Notes: a model not told the origin generated them from the sequence alone. A stretch of DNA of 64,000 nt from Pseudomonas putida NBRC 14164 (GCF_000412675.1 NC_021505.1:1172501-1236500); one strand, 5' to 3'; numbered from the stretch's first letter, positions 11,271-20,899 are shown. Numbers and translations are program-made.

Positions 11271-11644
11271 GATTGACTACCTTATCTGCAACGGTATGCA
11301 GGTCGACCGTATGGTTTTTTTTGACAACGGGATTGACCTGCGGCGTAAGCCGCACGGGGCGGACGAAAATAGGGAAAGGCGCAATACTATAAGTAAATGT
11401 CGCCTGAAGCCAAGGGGGAACAGCGGCCTGATTGCAAAGGGTGTTGCAAAGGGTGTCTTCACCCGTCGGCCTGTGCTGTTTTTTATTTGCTACACGAGGT
11501 TTTACAGGGCTTGCTGGCAATTTGGCAAATGGCTGTCGCAAATCGTGTGCCTGATGTCGGTGGATTCACGCGGCGAAGGGCGCTGGTCGGGGGCAGGGGG
11601 TGGGCGCATAGTCAATGTTCGACAACAACAAGGCAGAGGCGGCC
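11271..11644. other. Intergenic region argF / molybdopterin oxidoreductase
   Basis: This 374-bp divergent gap holds the argF promoter and ArgR-type repeats. I see no credible gene; short open frames on both strands lack ribosome binding sites and family resemblance. Confidence 0.6.
11377..11418 (-). promoter_or_regulatory. argF promoter overlapped by tandem ArgR-type operator
   Basis: Minus-strand promoter: TTGGCT (11408-11413), 16-bp spacer, TATAGT (11386-11391). Plus strand reads as two abutting 21-bp repeats of the Pseudomonas ArgR pattern TGTCGC-N8-AA-N5: AGGCGC-N8-AA-N5 at 11377 and TGTCGC-N8-AA at 11398. The repeats cover both the -10 and the -35, which fits arginine-dependent repression. 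Confidence 0.7.
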
Positions 11645-13753
11645 ATGACCAAGACCCTGCATCACCGTGCCTGTCACCTGTGCGAAGCAATCTGCGGGCT
11701 GAACATCGAAGTCAGCCATGAAGACGACGGGCGGGCGCTAATCAGCTCGATCAAGGGCGACCCCCAGGACCCGTTCAGCCGTGGCCACGTCTGCCCCAAG
11801 GCCGTGGCCTTGCAGGACATCCAGAACGACCCTGACCGCCTACGCCAGCCCCACAAACGGGTAGGGGAGCGTTGGCAGGCCATCGGCTGGGACGAGGCCT
11901 TTGCCCTGGCCGCGGAAAAGTTGTGGGCGGTCCAGCAGGCTCACGGGCGCAATGCCGTGGCGGTCTACCAGGGCAACCCAAGTGTGCACAACTACGGTTT
12001 GATGACCCACAGCAATTACTTCCTCGGCCTGCTCAAGACACGCAACCGTTTCTCGGCCACCTCGGTGGACCAGCTGCCACAACACCTGGTCAGCCACCTG
12101 ATGTATGGCCATGGCCTGCTGCTGCCGATTCCGGATATCGACCACGCCGACTTCATGCTGATTCTTGGCGGCAACCCGCTGGCCTCCAACGGCAGCATCA
12201 TGACCGTGCCCGATGTGGAAAAGCGCCTCAAGGCCCTGCTTGGCCGGGGAGGGCGCCTGGTGGTGGTGGACCCTCGGCGCAGCGAAACGGCGGCCATGGC
12301 CGATACCCACCTGTTTATACGTCCGGGTGGGGACGCAGCCTTGTTGTGCGGCGTGCTCAACACCCTGTTCGAGGAGGGCCTGGCGCAAGGTTCGCACTTA
12401 GCCATCAACGGCCTGCAGCAGGTGCGTGAGGCGCTTGCCCCCCTCAGCGCCGAAGCCATGAGCCCGCATTGCGGCATTGCTGCTACGCAGATCCGCCAGC
12501 TGGCACGGGACTTCGCTGCGGCAGAAAAGGCCGTGTGCTATGGCCGCATGGGCGTTTCCACCCAAACCTTCGGGACCCTCTGTCACTGGCTGGTGCAACT
12601 GATCAACCTGGTCACCGGCAACCTCGACCGTGAAGGCGGCGCTTTGTGCACCGAGCCCGCCGTCGACCTGGTGGCCACCACCTCGGGCGGCCATTTCAAC
12701 GCCTGGCAGAGCCGGGTCTCGGGTTTGCCCGAGTACGGTGGCGAGCTGCCCGTGGCGGCCCTGGCCGAAGAGATGCTGACACCTGGCGAAGGGCAGGTAC
12801 GCGCCTTGGTGACAGTGGCCGGCAACCCGGTGCTGTCTACGCCTAACGGTCGCCAGCTGGATGCGGCCCTGGAAGGCCTGGAGTTCATGCTCAGCATCGA
12901 CCTCTACATCAATGAAACCACTCGGCATGCCGACCTGATCCTGCCTTCCACCTCCTCGCTGGAAAACGACCACTACGACAGCACCTTCAACTTGCTGGCC
13001 GTGCGCAACGTCACTCGCTTCAACCGGGCGATCCTGGCCAAGCCGGACGGGGCGCTGCACGACTGGGAAATTTTCGTCGGCCTGGCCCAGGCGTTTGCCA
13101 GGCGTGCCGAGCTTGAGTTGAAACCGACCTGGGCACCTGCGCAGATGATCGATCTGGCCTTGCGCAAGGGGCGCTATGGTGAAGCAACGCCTTGGCGTCT
13201 TTCACTGGCAACGCTGGACGAGCACCCACACGGCCTTGACCTCGGGCCATTACGTAGCAACCTCGCTGCGCGCCTGGCGACTACCAGCAAGGCTGTCGAA
13301 GCGGCACCCCAGGTGTTGCTGGACGACCTTCACCGCCTGAAGCAACTGGCACCGCCCGTACCGGGTGAGCTGCTGCTGATCGGCCGCCGCCATGTGCGCA
13401 GCAACAACTCATGGATGCACAATTTCCACCGCCTGGTGAAAGGCAAGCCTCGCCATCATCTGTTGATGCACCCGCAAGACCTGCAACAGCGACAGTTGCA
13501 GGACGGCCAGCGGGTGCGTATCCGCTCCCGCACGGGTGATCTCGAAGTCGAGGTGCAAGCCTGCGAGGACATGATGCCCGGAGTGGTCAGCCTGCCCCAT
13601 GGCTTCGGTCACGGTCGTCAGGGCGTGCACATGCAGATCGCCCAGGCGCAGCCCGGGGTGAGCGCCAATGACCTGACCGACGAGCGCTTGCGGGACCAGG
13701 TTTCCGGCAACGCTGCGCTCAATGGCGTACCCGTGCAGGTGGAGGCCGGGTAA
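11645..13753 (+). CDS. Molybdopterin-dependent oxidoreductase with one 4Fe-4S cluster
   Basis: A 702-aa protein of the DMSO reductase superfamily. N-terminal cysteines C10-x2-C13-x3-C17 and C50 form the 4Fe-4S site (ACHLCEAICG, GHVCPKA). The molybdopterin body and the C-terminal dinucleotide-binding domain (VRIRSRTGDLEVEV) follow. No Tat or Sec signal is visible, so it should be cytoplasmic. It resembles the uncharacterised formate-dehydrogenase-alpha/BisC-like proteins of Pseudomonas; the substrate is unknown. I chose the ATG at 11645, preceded by a purine-rich stretch, over the ATG at 11615. No partner subunit is adjacent. Confidence 0.85.
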   Translation: MTKTLHHRACHLCEAICGLNIEVSHEDDGRALISSIKGDPQDPFSRGHVCPKAVALQDIQNDPDRLRQPHKRVGERWQAIGWDEAFALAAEKLWAVQQAHGRNAVAVYQGNPSVHNYGLMTHSNYFLGLLKTRNRFSATSVDQLPQHLVSHLMYGHGLLLPIPDIDHADFMLILGGNPLASNGSIMTVPDVEKRLKALLGRGGRLVVVDPRRSETAAMADTHLFIRPGGDAALLCGVLNTLFEEGLAQGSHLAINGLQQVREALAPLSAEAMSPHCGIAATQIRQLARDFAAAEKAVCYGRMGVSTQTFGTLCHWLVQLINLVTGNLDREGGALCTEPAVDLVATTSGGHFNAWQSRVSGLPEYGGELPVAALAEEMLTPGEGQVRALVTVAGNPVLSTPNGRQLDAALEGLEFMLSIDLYINETTRHADLILPSTSSLENDHYDSTFNLLAVRNVTRFNRAILAKPDGALHDWEIFVGLAQAFARRAELELKPTWAPAQMIDLALRKGRYGEATPWRLSLATLDEHPHGLDLGPLRSNLAARLATTSKAVEAAPQVLLDDLHRLKQLAPPVPGELLLIGRRHVRSNNSWMHNFHRLVKGKPRHHLLMHPQDLQQRQLQDGQRVRIRSRTGDLEVEVQACEDMMPGVVSLPHGFGHGRQGVHMQIAQAQPGVSANDLTDERLRDQVSGNAALNGVPVQVEAG

Positions 13754-13761
13754 GGAACAGC

Positions 13762-13788
13762 AAGGCCGAGCACGCTGCTCGGCTTTCC
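13762..13788 (+). terminator. Rho-independent terminator after oxidoreductase
   Basis: GCCGAGCA-cgc-TGCTCGGC followed by TTTCC, just after the stop codon at 13753. Confidence 0.65.
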
Positions 13789-13844
13789 GTTACAATGCGC
13801 CACCGTGCCGACAACAGCGTCGCAAAGTTAAGCCGAGGTGCTAC

Positions 13845-14180
13845 ATGGATATCATCGAAACGATCAAAGAGCAGATTGCCAACAACACCATTCTGCTTTA
13901 CATGAAAGGCTCGCCGAATGCCCCGCAATGCGGGTTCTCGGCCAAGGCATCGCAAGCAGTGATGGGTTGTGGCGAGAAGTTCGCCTACGTCGACATCCTG
14001 CAGAACCCGGAAATCCGTGCCAACCTGCCAAAATATGCCAACTGGCCGACCTTCCCGCAGCTGTGGGTAGCCGGTGAGCTGGTTGGCGGTAGCGACATCA
14101 TGCTGGAAATGTTCGAGAAGGGTGAGCTGCAAACCCTGATCAAGGACGCTGCTGCCAAAGCCAAGGCTTCCGAAGCCTGA
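13845..14180 (+). CDS. grxD: Monothiol glutaredoxin, Grx4 family
   Basis: A 111-aa CGFS-type glutaredoxin (active Cys29 in CGFS) that binds and transfers 2Fe-2S clusters with BolA-like partners. WPTFPQLWVAGELVGGSDI supplies the glutathione and cis-Pro features. The start at 13845 follows CGAGGTG; the longer frame is not supported. It lies beside the bacterioferritin and bacterioferritin-ferredoxin genes, an iron-handling neighbourhood. Confidence 0.95.
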   Translation: MDIIETIKEQIANNTILLYMKGSPNAPQCGFSAKASQAVMGCGEKFAYVDILQNPEIRANLPKYANWPTFPQLWVAGELVGGSDIMLEMFEKGELQTLIKDAAAKAKASEA

Positions 14181-14191
14181 GCTTCCGGCAA

Positions 14192-14229
14192 GCATAAAAA
14201 AACCCGCTGATAGCGGGTTTTTTTATGCG
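14192..14229. terminator. Bidirectional terminator between grxD and bfr
   Basis: AAAAAAACCCGCTgataGCGGGTTTTTTT serves the convergent grxD and bfr genes. Confidence 0.92.
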
Positions 14230-14237
14230 GCGAACAA

Positions 14238-14711
14238 TTATTCTTCGCCCATCTGCGACTGCAGATAGTTTTCGATAGTGATCTTGTCGATCAGCCCCAG
14301 TTGGGTTTCCAGCCAGTCGATGTGCTCTTCCTCGGATTCGAGGATCTCTTCAAGCATGTCACGCGAGCCGAAGTCGCCAGCGGTTTCACAATGGGCGATG
14401 GCTGCCTTCAGGTCGGCCAGGCCTTTCTTTTCAAGCTTCAGGTCGCACTCGAGCATTTCCTTGGTGTGCTCGCCGATCAGCAGCTTGCCCAGGTCCTGAA
14501 CGTTAGGGATGCCTTCGAGGAAGAGAATACGCTTGATCAGTTTGTCAGCGTGCTTCATCTCGTCGATGGATTCCTTGTACTCGTGCTTGCCGAGCTTGTT
14601 CAGGCCCCAATCTTCGTACATGCGTGCGTGCAGGAAGTACTGGTTGATCGCGACCAGCTCGTTTCCGAGGATCTTGTTGAGATGCTGGATGACGCTTACG
14701 TCGCCTTTCAT
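14238..14711 (-). CDS. bfr: Bacterioferritin (haem-binding, ferroxidase-active)
   Basis: A 157-aa ferritin-fold subunit forming 24-mers that store iron. All dinuclear-site ligands are present: E18, E51, H54, E94, E127 and H130. Met52, the axial haem ligand, is also present, so this subunit should be both ferroxidase-competent and haem-binding. An AGGAA ribosome site precedes the ATG. bfd lies upstream on the same strand. Confidence 0.96.
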   Translation of the reverse strand: MKGDVSVIQHLNKILGNELVAINQYFLHARMYEDWGLNKLGKHEYKESIDEMKHADKLIKRILFLEGIPNVQDLGKLLIGEHTKEMLECDLKLEKKGLADLKAAIAHCETAGDFGSRDMLEEILESEEEHIDWLETQLGLIDKITIENYLQSQMGEE

Positions 14712-14867
14712 TACGGGTTCCTGCCCTGTAGAAGTGTGCCAATACAGTGAAGTTTGAGCCCGATACTTAGTAGTGTCAAACCTAAGTTGTTGAATAATAA
14801 GTGAAAATTAATAGGAATAAGAATGTTTGTGAACCGCGTTGGAGCGCTAACTTATTGAATTCAGAGC

Positions 14868-14895
14868 ATAAAAAAACCGGACACAGGGTCCGGTT
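14868..14895 (-). terminator. Terminator of bfd
   Basis: AACCGGAC-loop-GTCCGGTT; read on the minus strand it ends in a run of seven T. It separates bfd from bfr, so bfr must have its own promoter in 14712-14867. Confidence 0.85.
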
Positions 14896-14912
14896 CTTTG
14901 AATTCTGGGTTT

Positions 14913-15131
14913 TCAGGCCGCGGTAAATTCCACGGGATAGGGCAGGGCGGCCTGGCTGACCTGGAGCTCGGTCAGGGTCTCACGGACCACTTCCTTGGCC
15001 AGGCAGGCGCATTTGCCACACTGGCTTGCGACATTGGTCGCGGCTCGCACTTCCTTGTAACTGCAGCATCCTTCATAGATCGCATCGCGGATCTGTCCGT
15101 CGGTGACGCCGACACAAAGACACACATACAT
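14913..15131 (-). CDS. bfd: Bacterioferritin-associated ferredoxin
   Basis: A 72-aa 2Fe-2S ferredoxin that reduces the haem of bacterioferritin to release iron. Cluster cysteines C4, C6, C38 and C41 (VCLC and CGKC) match the Bfd fold. It lies just upstream of bfr and behind a Fur-like box, consistent with expression under iron limitation. Confidence 0.95.
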   Translation of the reverse strand: MYVCLCVGVTDGQIRDAIYEGCCSYKEVRAATNVASQCGKCACLAKEVVRETLTELQVSQAALPYPVEFTAA

Positions 15132-15170
15132 AAGGGCTGACCATCGCGGGTTGAGTCGATGGATTGGAGC

Positions 15171-15189
15171 TTAATGTTAATGAGAATGC
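15171..15189 (-). promoter_or_regulatory. Candidate Fur box upstream of bfd
   Basis: TTAATGTTAATGAGAATGC reads as three successive NNAATG hexamers, the Fur hexamer pattern, 40 bp upstream of the bfd start. bfd genes are Fur-regulated in Pseudomonas; occupancy here is inferred. Confidence 0.55.
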
Positions 15190-15355
15190 TTGTCAAAGTG
15201 CTTTCTGAAAAGGCTGTGCTTGAGCGACCGGTGGTTGCCTGCCTGATGGATTCGGCCTGTCATCAGAAGCCGTGTATGATGGTCGGCCTTTGTTGGATGT
15301 CGGGCAAGCCCGTCTGGCCCGGCAAACGGTTTTTCACCCTCATCAGGAGATTACA

Positions 15356-15958
15356 ATGAGCGTACTCGTTGGTAAGAAAGCCCCCGATTTCACCGTTCCA
15401 GCCGTGCTGGGCAATGGCGAGATCGTCGACAGCTTCAACCTGGCTTCGGCCATCAAGGGCAAGTACGGCCTGGTGTTCTTCTACCCGCTGGACTTCACCT
15501 TCGTCTGCCCGTCCGAGCTGATCGCCCTGGACAACCGCATCCCGGACTTCCAGGCGCGCAACGTCGAAGTGATCGGCGTGTCGATCGACTCGCACTTCAC
15601 CCACAACGCCTGGCGTAACACCCCGGTCAACAACGGCGGCATCGGTCAGGTGAAGTACACCCTGGCTGCCGACATGACCCACGAAATCTGCAAAGCCTAC
15701 GACGTAGAGTCCGAAGGCGGCGTGGCCTTCCGTGGCGCCTTCCTGATCGACACCAACGGTGTTGTCCGCTCGCAGATCATCAACGACCTGCCACTGGGCC
15801 GTAACATGGACGAGCTGCTGCGCCTGGTTGACGCCCTGCAGTTCCACGAAGAGCACGGCGAAGTCTGCCCTGCCAACTGGAAAAAAGGCGACAAAGGCAT
15901 GAACGCTTCGCCAGAAGGCGTTGCTGCCTACCTGAGCGAGAACGCTGGCAAGCTGTAA
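15356..15958 (+). CDS. 2-Cys peroxiredoxin, AhpC/TSA (Prx1) family
   Basis: A 200-aa thiol peroxidase reducing hydrogen peroxide and organic hydroperoxides. Peroxidatic Cys51 sits in FTFVCPSE and resolving Cys171 in HGEVCPANW, so it is a typical 2-Cys enzyme. The start at 15356 follows CAGGAGA. No ahpF is adjacent, so thioredoxin or another reductase is expected to recycle it. A TATGAT -10-like element lies at 15275-15280. Confidence 0.93.
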   Translation: MSVLVGKKAPDFTVPAVLGNGEIVDSFNLASAIKGKYGLVFFYPLDFTFVCPSELIALDNRIPDFQARNVEVIGVSIDSHFTHNAWRNTPVNNGGIGQVKYTLAADMTHEICKAYDVESEGGVAFRGAFLIDTNGVVRSQIINDLPLGRNMDELLRLVDALQFHEEHGEVCPANWKKGDKGMNASPEGVAAYLSENAGKL

Positions 15959-15971
15959 TTGCCGCTCGCAT

Positions 15972-16002
15972 AAAAAAACCGGCCTTCGTGGCCGGTTTTT
16001 TT
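15972..16002 (+). terminator. Terminator after peroxiredoxin gene
   Basis: AAAAAAACCGGCCttcgtgGCCGGTTTTTTT. Confidence 0.92.
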
Positions 16003-16036
16003 GTGCCTGGACTTCAAGGCTTCCAGTGCCTGTCCT

Positions 16037-16106
16037 GGCCCTTTCGCGGCACAAGGCCGCTCCTACAGCAGTACGCATACCCCTGTAGGAGCGGCCTTGT
16101 GCCGCG
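16037..16106. repeat. REP pair
   Basis: CTTTCGCGGCACAAGGCCGC followed by TCCTACAG, then the inverted copy CTGTAGGAGCGGCCTTGTG ending in CCGCGAAAG. It is the second REP variant of the P. putida group and lies between convergent genes. Confidence 0.85.
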
Positions 16107-16137
16107 AAAGGGCCGCAGCGCGGCCCCTGGATTCAAC

Positions 16138-16812
16138 TCAATCGTTGAAGTCGCGCCAGCCGCCCATCTCTTTCCAGCGGTTGACGATGCCGCAGAACAG
16201 CTCGGCCGTCTTCTCGGTGTCATAACGCGCCGAGTGCGCCTCACGCCCGTCGAAGTCGATGTCCGCGCTCTGGCAGGCACGCGCCAGCACGGTCTGGCCA
16301 TACGCCAGGCCCGCGAGGGTAGCGGTGTCGAAGCTCGAAAACGGGTGGAACGGGTTGCGCTTCAGGTCGTTGCGCGCCACCGCCGCATTGAGGAAGCCCA
16401 GGTCGAAGCTGCTGTTGTGGCCGACCAGGATCGCCCGCTTGCAGCCATTGGCCTTGAGTGCCTTGCGTACGCCGCGGAAGATGTCGGTCAGCGCGCTTTC
16501 CTCGCTGACGGCCATGCGCAGCGGGTGGTCCAGCTTGATGCCGGTAAACTCCAGCGCTGCGGCTTCGATGTTGGCGCCCTCGAACGGCTCTACCCGGTGG
16601 AAGTAGGTGTGCTCGGGGAACAGGAAGCCTTTCTCGTCCATGCCGATAGTGACGGCGGCAATTTCCAGCAGGGCATCGGTCGCGCTGTTGAAACCACCTG
16701 TCTCCACATCCACCACTACCGGCAGGTAGCCGCGGAAGCGCTCGGCCATCGGGTGGCGCGAACCGCTGCTGCCTTGGGTGTCCATGTCGTCTTCGTAGAG
16801 TTCTTCGCTCAC
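16138..16812 (-). CDS. rnt: Ribonuclease T
   Basis: A 224-aa DEDDh 3'-5' exonuclease that trims tRNA and other stable RNA 3' ends. Exo [11 protein letters not shown], Exo II GHNSSFD and Exo [16 protein letters not shown] are all present. The GTG start overlaps the pyrC stop by 4 bp, so the two are coupled, as elsewhere in Pseudomonas. Confidence 0.96.
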   Translation of the reverse strand: MSEELYEDDMDTQGSSGSRHPMAERFRGYLPVVVDVETGGFNSATDALLEIAAVTIGMDEKGFLFPEHTYFHRVEPFEGANIEAAALEFTGIKLDHPLRMAVSEESALTDIFRGVRKALKANGCKRAILVGHNSSFDLGFLNAAVARNDLKRNPFHPFSSFDTATLAGLAYGQTVLARACQSADIDFDGREAHSARYDTEKTAELFCGIVNRWKEMGGWRDFND

Positions 16813-17855
16813 GCGTTTTCCTCCAGCAGGCGCCAGCGCAGTTTTTCACCGGCGCGCAGCGGGATTACGGTCTGCTCGCCAAACGGCAGGGTGTCCGGGG
16901 CGGTCCATTCTTCACGCACCAGGGTAATGGTGTCGGTGTTCGCCGGCAGGCCGTAGAAGGCCGGGCCGTGCAGGCTGGCAAAGCCTTCCAGCTTGTCCAG
17001 CGCGTTACGCTGCTCGAACGCTTCGGCGTACATTTCGATGGCCGCGTAGGCGGTGTAGCAACCGGCGCACCCGCAGGCGGCTTCCTTGGCGTGACGAGCG
17101 TGCGGTGCCGAGTCGGTGCCCAGGAAGAACTTCGGGTTACCGCTGGTGGCCGCGTCCAGCAGCGCCACCTGGTGGGTGTTGCGCTTGAGGATCGGCAGGC
17201 AGTAGAAATGCGGGCGAATGCCGCCAACCAGCATGTGGTTGCGGTTGTACAGCAGGTGCTGGGCGGTGATGGTCGCGCCGACGTTGGCCGGGGCCTCGGT
17301 GACGAACTGCGCGGCGTCGCTGGTGGTGATGTGTTCGAACACCACCTTCAGCGTCGGGAAGCGCTCGACCAGACGGCGCATGTGCTCGTCGATGAAGCGC
17401 TTTTCGCGGTCGAACACGTCGATCTCGCTGCGGGTAACTTCGCCATGCACCAGTAGCGGCATGCCCACTTCCGCCAGTGCCTCTATGGCCGGGAGGATGT
17501 TGTCGATGCTGGTCACGCCGGAATCGGAGTTGGTGGTAGCGCCGGCCGGATACATCTTGGCGGCGTACACGAAACCGCTGGCCTTGGCCGCGCGGATATC
17601 CTCGGGGCTGGTGCGGTCGGTGAGGTACAGCACCATCAGCGGCTCGAAGCGGCTGCCGGCCGGGCGGGCAGCCAGGATGCGCTCGCGGTAGGCACCAGCC
17701 TGCTCGGCATTACGCACCGGAGGAACCAGGTTGGGCATGATGATGGCACGGGCGAAGGTACGCGCCACGTCGCCAACGGTGTGGGGCAGGACGGCACCAT
17801 CGCGCAGATGGATGTGCCAGTCGTCGGGGCGCAGGAGGGTCAGGCGATCGGACAT
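16809..17855 (-). CDS. pyrC: Dihydroorotase
   Basis: A 348-aa class II zinc dihydroorotase catalysing the third pyrimidine step, carbamoyl aspartate to dihydroorotate. [10 protein letters not shown] gives the metal Hx[14 protein letters not shown] contains the carbamylated-Lys region, and [10 protein letters not shown] provides the catalytic Asp. The ATG at 17855 matches the family N-terminus; a TTG 27 bp upstream is the only alternative. Confidence 0.96.
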   Translation of the reverse strand: MSDRLTLLRPDDWHIHLRDGAVLPHTVGDVARTFARAIIMPNLVPPVRNAEQAGAYRERILAARPAGSRFEPLMVLYLTDRTSPEDIRAAKASGFVYAAKMYPAGATTNSDSGVTSIDNILPAIEALAEVGMPLLVHGEVTRSEIDVFDREKRFIDEHMRRLVERFPTLKVVFEHITTSDAAQFVTEAPANVGATITAQHLLYNRNHMLVGGIRPHFYCLPILKRNTHQVALLDAATSGNPKFFLGTDSAPHARHAKEAACGCAGCYTAYAAIEMYAEAFEQRNALDKLEGFASLHGPAFYGLPANTDTITLVREEWTAPDTLPFGEQTVIPLRAGEKLRWRLLEENA

Positions 17856-17985
17856 TGGGGATTCCAGGCGGGTCGAACTCAAGCCCCAATGCTACCGGAA
17901 AACCCTGGGGCGAGCACGGCTATCAAGTTTTCCGGCAGGCGTCCGATAGCCTGCAGGTAAGCCGTCAGAATTTGTGGAGCCGCCC

Positions 17986-18945
17986 GTGCGCCAGCGTTAC
18001 CTAACCCTGTTGACCCTGTTCGCCAGCCTGCCGGCCGGCGCACTGACTTTCCAGACGCGCATGGAGAACATTGCCTGGAAGGTCGAGGGTGACCAGTTCG
18101 AGTGCCGTCTGATCCAGCCAATAGAAGGTTTTGGCAGCGGCGAGTTCGTGCGCCGGGCAGGTGAACAGCCGGTGTTCCAGCTGCGTTCGGACAGCAACGT
18201 ACTGGGTGCAGGTACAGCCAGCCTGCTGGCGGCGGCGGCGCCGTGGCAGCCTGGGCGGGGTGATATCAACCTGGGCAGCGTGCGCATGGCCCGTACAGGG
18301 GTGCTGTTCAGTTCTTCCCAAGGCCAGGCCAGCCGCCTGATAAACGGCCTGCTCGACGGGCGCAGCACCGTGGTACGCAACTACACCGGTGAGGCCGGCA
18401 GGCCGATGGAAGTGCGCGTGCTGCCGGTCAGCTTCGCCAAGGCCTACAGCGACTACCAGGTTTGTGCCAGCAAGCTGCTGCCAATGAATTACGATCAGGT
18501 GCGCCAGACCCAGGTGGGCTTCCCGGGTGGCGGCACCGATCTGGACGCGTCGGCGCGTGCACGGCTGGATGTGATCCTGGATTACATGAAAGCCGACCCG
18601 ACGGTAAACCACATCGAGCTGAACGGCCACTCCGACAACAGTGGCAACCGCCTGACCAATCGTGACCTGTCGCGCCGTCGCGCGCTGGCGGTGGCTGACT
18701 ACTTCAAGGCCCATGGCTTGGCTGAAGAACAGATCACGGTGCGCTTCCATGGCGAGCAGTACCCGTTGGTGAAGAACAACAGCGCTGCCAATCGGGCGCG
18801 CAATCGCCGGGTGAATATCGAGCTGGATCGGGTGGCAGTGGTTGAGAAACCCGCCGATAAACCGGCTGAACGAGCGGCGCCTGCTGCCGCGGCCCCGGCC
18901 CCGGCCAGCCCGGCTGCTGCCGCGCCGGGGGCGAAGGCGCCCTGA
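17986..18945 (+). CDS. motY: MotY-like OmpA-domain flagellar stator protein
   Basis: A 319-aa exported protein. An N-terminal signal (MRQRYLTLLTLFASLPAGALT) is followed by the MotY-specific domain and, from about residue 190, an OmpA peptidoglycan-binding domain (IELNGHSDNSGNRLTNRDLSRRRA). The tail is Ala/Pro-rich. The position between pyrC and argG is that of P. aeruginosa motY, which supports MotAB/CD stators. The GTG at 17986 has GGAG 6 nt upstream; the earlier GTG at 17974 does not. Confidence 0.88.
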   Translation: MRQRYLTLLTLFASLPAGALTFQTRMENIAWKVEGDQFECRLIQPIEGFGSGEFVRRAGEQPVFQLRSDSNVLGAGTASLLAAAAPWQPGRGDINLGSVRMARTGVLFSSSQGQASRLINGLLDGRSTVVRNYTGEAGRPMEVRVLPVSFAKAYSDYQVCASKLLPMNYDQVRQTQVGFPGGGTDLDASARARLDVILDYMKADPTVNHIELNGHSDNSGNRLTNRDLSRRRALAVADYFKAHGLAEEQITVRFHGEQYPLVKNNSAANRARNRRVNIELDRVAVVEKPADKPAERAAPAAAAPAPASPAAAAPGAKAP

Positions 18946-19032
18946 GATCGGTGTGGCTCCAGGGGGTTGCCACGACATTTCCAGCGCCTGTGAGATGTTC
19001 ATGCATACACCCGTCGCCCTTCCGACAGTTCC

Positions 19033-19093
19033 TGTCGCTTTGTCGTCAGAAGCTGTCGCCCCACTGTAAATTTATCCGCAAGGCCGTTAGAAT
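19033..19093 (+). promoter_or_regulatory. argG promoter with tandem ArgR operator
   Basis: Two TGTCGC boxes at 19033 and 19054 are spaced exactly 21 bp. The second fully matches TGTCGC-N8-AA-N5; the first has CA in place of AA. They end just before a probable promoter with TGTAAA (19065-19070), a 17-bp spacer and TAGAAT (19088-19093). Confidence 0.75.
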
Positions 19094-19128
19094 CGATCCC
19101 TTTCCGTACAACCCCGTGGAGTGATGGC

Positions 19129-20346
19129 ATGGCGGACGTAAAAAAGGTCGTACTGGCGTATTCCGGCGGCCTTGATACTTCGGTGATTCTCAAGTGGCTG
19201 CAGGATACCTACAACTGCGAAGTGGTGACCTTCACCGCTGACCTGGGTCAGGGCGAAGAGGTCGAGCCGGCCCGTGCCAAGGCCCAGGCAATGGGTGTTA
19301 AAGAGATCTACATCGACGACCTGCGCGAAGAATTCGTGCGTGATTTCGTGTTCCCGATGTTCCGCGCCAACACCGTATACGAAGGCGAGTACCTGCTGGG
19401 TACTTCCATCGCCCGCCCGCTGATCGCCAAGCGTCTGATCGAAATCGCCAACGAAACCGGCGCTGACGCCATTTCCCATGGCGCCACCGGCAAAGGCAAC
19501 GACCAGGTGCGTTTCGAGCTGGGTGCCTACGCCCTGAAACCAGGCGTCAAGGTTATCGCCCCATGGCGTGAGTGGGACCTGCTGTCCCGCGAAAAACTGA
19601 TGGACTACGCCGAAAAGCACGGCATCCCGATCGAGCGCCACGGCAAGAAGAAGTCGCCGTACTCGATGGACGCCAACCTGCTGCACATCTCCTACGAAGG
19701 CGGTGTCCTGGAAGATACCTGGACCGAGCACGAAGAAGACATGTGGCGCTGGAGCGTCTCGCCTGAGAACGCCCCGGACCAGGCGACCTACATCGAGCTC
19801 ACCTACCGTAACGGTGACATCGTTGCGATCGATGGCGTCGAGAAAACTCCGGCCACCGTCCTGGCCGACCTGAACCGTATCGGCGGTGCCAACGGCATCG
19901 GCCGCCTGGACATCGTCGAGAACCGTTACGTCGGCATGAAGTCGCGTGGCTGCTACGAGACCCCAGGCGGCACCATCATGCTCAAGGCCCACCGTGCCAT
20001 CGAGTCGATCACCCTGGACCGCGAAGTCGCTCACCTGAAAGATGAGCTGATGCCGAAGTACGCCAGCCTGATCTACACCGGCTACTGGTGGAGCCCGGAG
20101 CGTCTGATGCTGCAACAGATGATCGACGCTTCGCAGGTCAACGTGAATGGCGTGGTACGCCTGAAGCTGTACAAAGGCAACGTGACCGTGGTCGGCCGCC
20201 AGTCGGACGACTCGCTGTTCGATGCCAACATCGCGACCTTCGAGGAAGATGGCGGCGCCTACAACCAGGCGGACGCGGCCGGCTTCATCAAGCTGAACGC
20301 ACTGCGCATGCGCATTGCTGCCAACAAGGGCCGTTCGCTGCTCTGA
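19129..20346 (+). CDS. argG: Argininosuccinate synthase
   Basis: A 405-aa cytoplasmic ligase joining citrulline and aspartate with ATP. The PP-loop [16 protein letters not shown] at the N-terminus and the citrulline/aspartate contacts [15 protein letters not shown] are intact. It is monocistronic, with an ArgR-type operator upstream and a strong terminator downstream. Confidence 0.97.
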   Translation: MADVKKVVLAYSGGLDTSVILKWLQDTYNCEVVTFTADLGQGEEVEPARAKAQAMGVKEIYIDDLREEFVRDFVFPMFRANTVYEGEYLLGTSIARPLIAKRLIEIANETGADAISHGATGKGNDQVRFELGAYALKPGVKVIAPWREWDLLSREKLMDYAEKHGIPIERHGKKKSPYSMDANLLHISYEGGVLEDTWTEHEEDMWRWSVSPENAPDQATYIELTYRNGDIVAIDGVEKTPATVLADLNRIGGANGIGRLDIVENRYVGMKSRGCYETPGGTIMLKAHRAIESITLDREVAHLKDELMPKYASLIYTGYWWSPERLMLQQMIDASQVNVNGVVRLKLYKGNVTVVGRQSDDSLFDANIATFEEDGGAYNQADAAGFIKLNALRMRIAANKGRSLL

Positions 20347-20366
20347 TTGCTGGCACGTGTCGTAGA

Positions 20367-20394
20367 AACCCCGGCTCAGGCCGGGGTTTTTTTT
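20367..20394 (+). terminator. argG terminator
   Basis: AACCCCGG-ctcagg-CCGGGGTT followed by six more T. Confidence 0.93.
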
Positions 20395-20416
20395 GGCTGC
20401 AGAAAAGTCCGGGCGT

Positions 20417-20899
20417 TTAGCGCTCGTCGTTCACGACATTGCCCTCGAGTGCGCTGATCGACAGCTGCGCACATTGACGTCTGTCCAGATTACAAAAGCG
20501 CCAGGTGCGCGCTGGTACGGGGGGGTGGGCTAGGGCAGACAGGAGTTGCTGTTCCATCATGCGGTTGGCGTCGGGGCCGGAAAACATGAACGTGACTGGC
20601 TCGCCCTTGGTCGCTTCGTGGGGACCGTTGGTCATGGCAGGAGTTGCCACGTTGTTGGGGATCGGCATGTTGTCATCGGTCGTTCTGCCGGGCGATGGGC
20701 TATAGAAGGACTTGTAGTTGAAATTGAGCGTCAGGAAGAACAGTGCTGTGAGAAAAAACGGGAAGCCCACCAGAAACCAGGTGTAGAGTTTTTGGCTGGA
20801 CTCGCTGAGAAACGGCAGTGTCGCGAGCGCGGAGGCTTCGATGATCCCCGCGAAGATGGCAATGATCGTCAGCGGGGCGACAGGTTGTGCTTGGGTCAT
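20417..20899 (-). CDS. Hypothetical two-helix membrane protein
   Basis: A 160-aa protein I do not recognise. Two hydrophobic segments span about residues 10-30 (LTIIAIFAGIIEASALATL) and 40-60 (WFLVGFPFFLTALFFLTL). A polar C-terminal part of about 90 residues holds three Cys in the last third. The start at 20899 follows GGAGACGG. It converges on argG and shares its terminator region. Confidence 0.6.
   Translation of the reverse strand: MTQAQPVAPLTIIAIFAGIIEASALATLPFLSESSQKLYTWFLVGFPFFLTALFFLTLNFNYKSFYSPSPGRTTDDNMPIPNNVATPAMTNGPHEATKGEPVTFMFSGPDANRMMEQQLLSALAHPPVPARTWRFCNLDRRQCAQLSISALEGNVVNDER

Noticed and set aside
11271..11541. Possible 93-aa gene upstream of argF
   Set aside because: It overlaps the argF promoter and ArgR-type repeats and has no recognisable domain.
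14760..14870. Fur box upstream of bfr (AATTAATAGGAATAAGAATG)
   Set aside because: Only loosely similar to the Fur hexamer pattern in an AT-rich stretch; too weak to list as a site.
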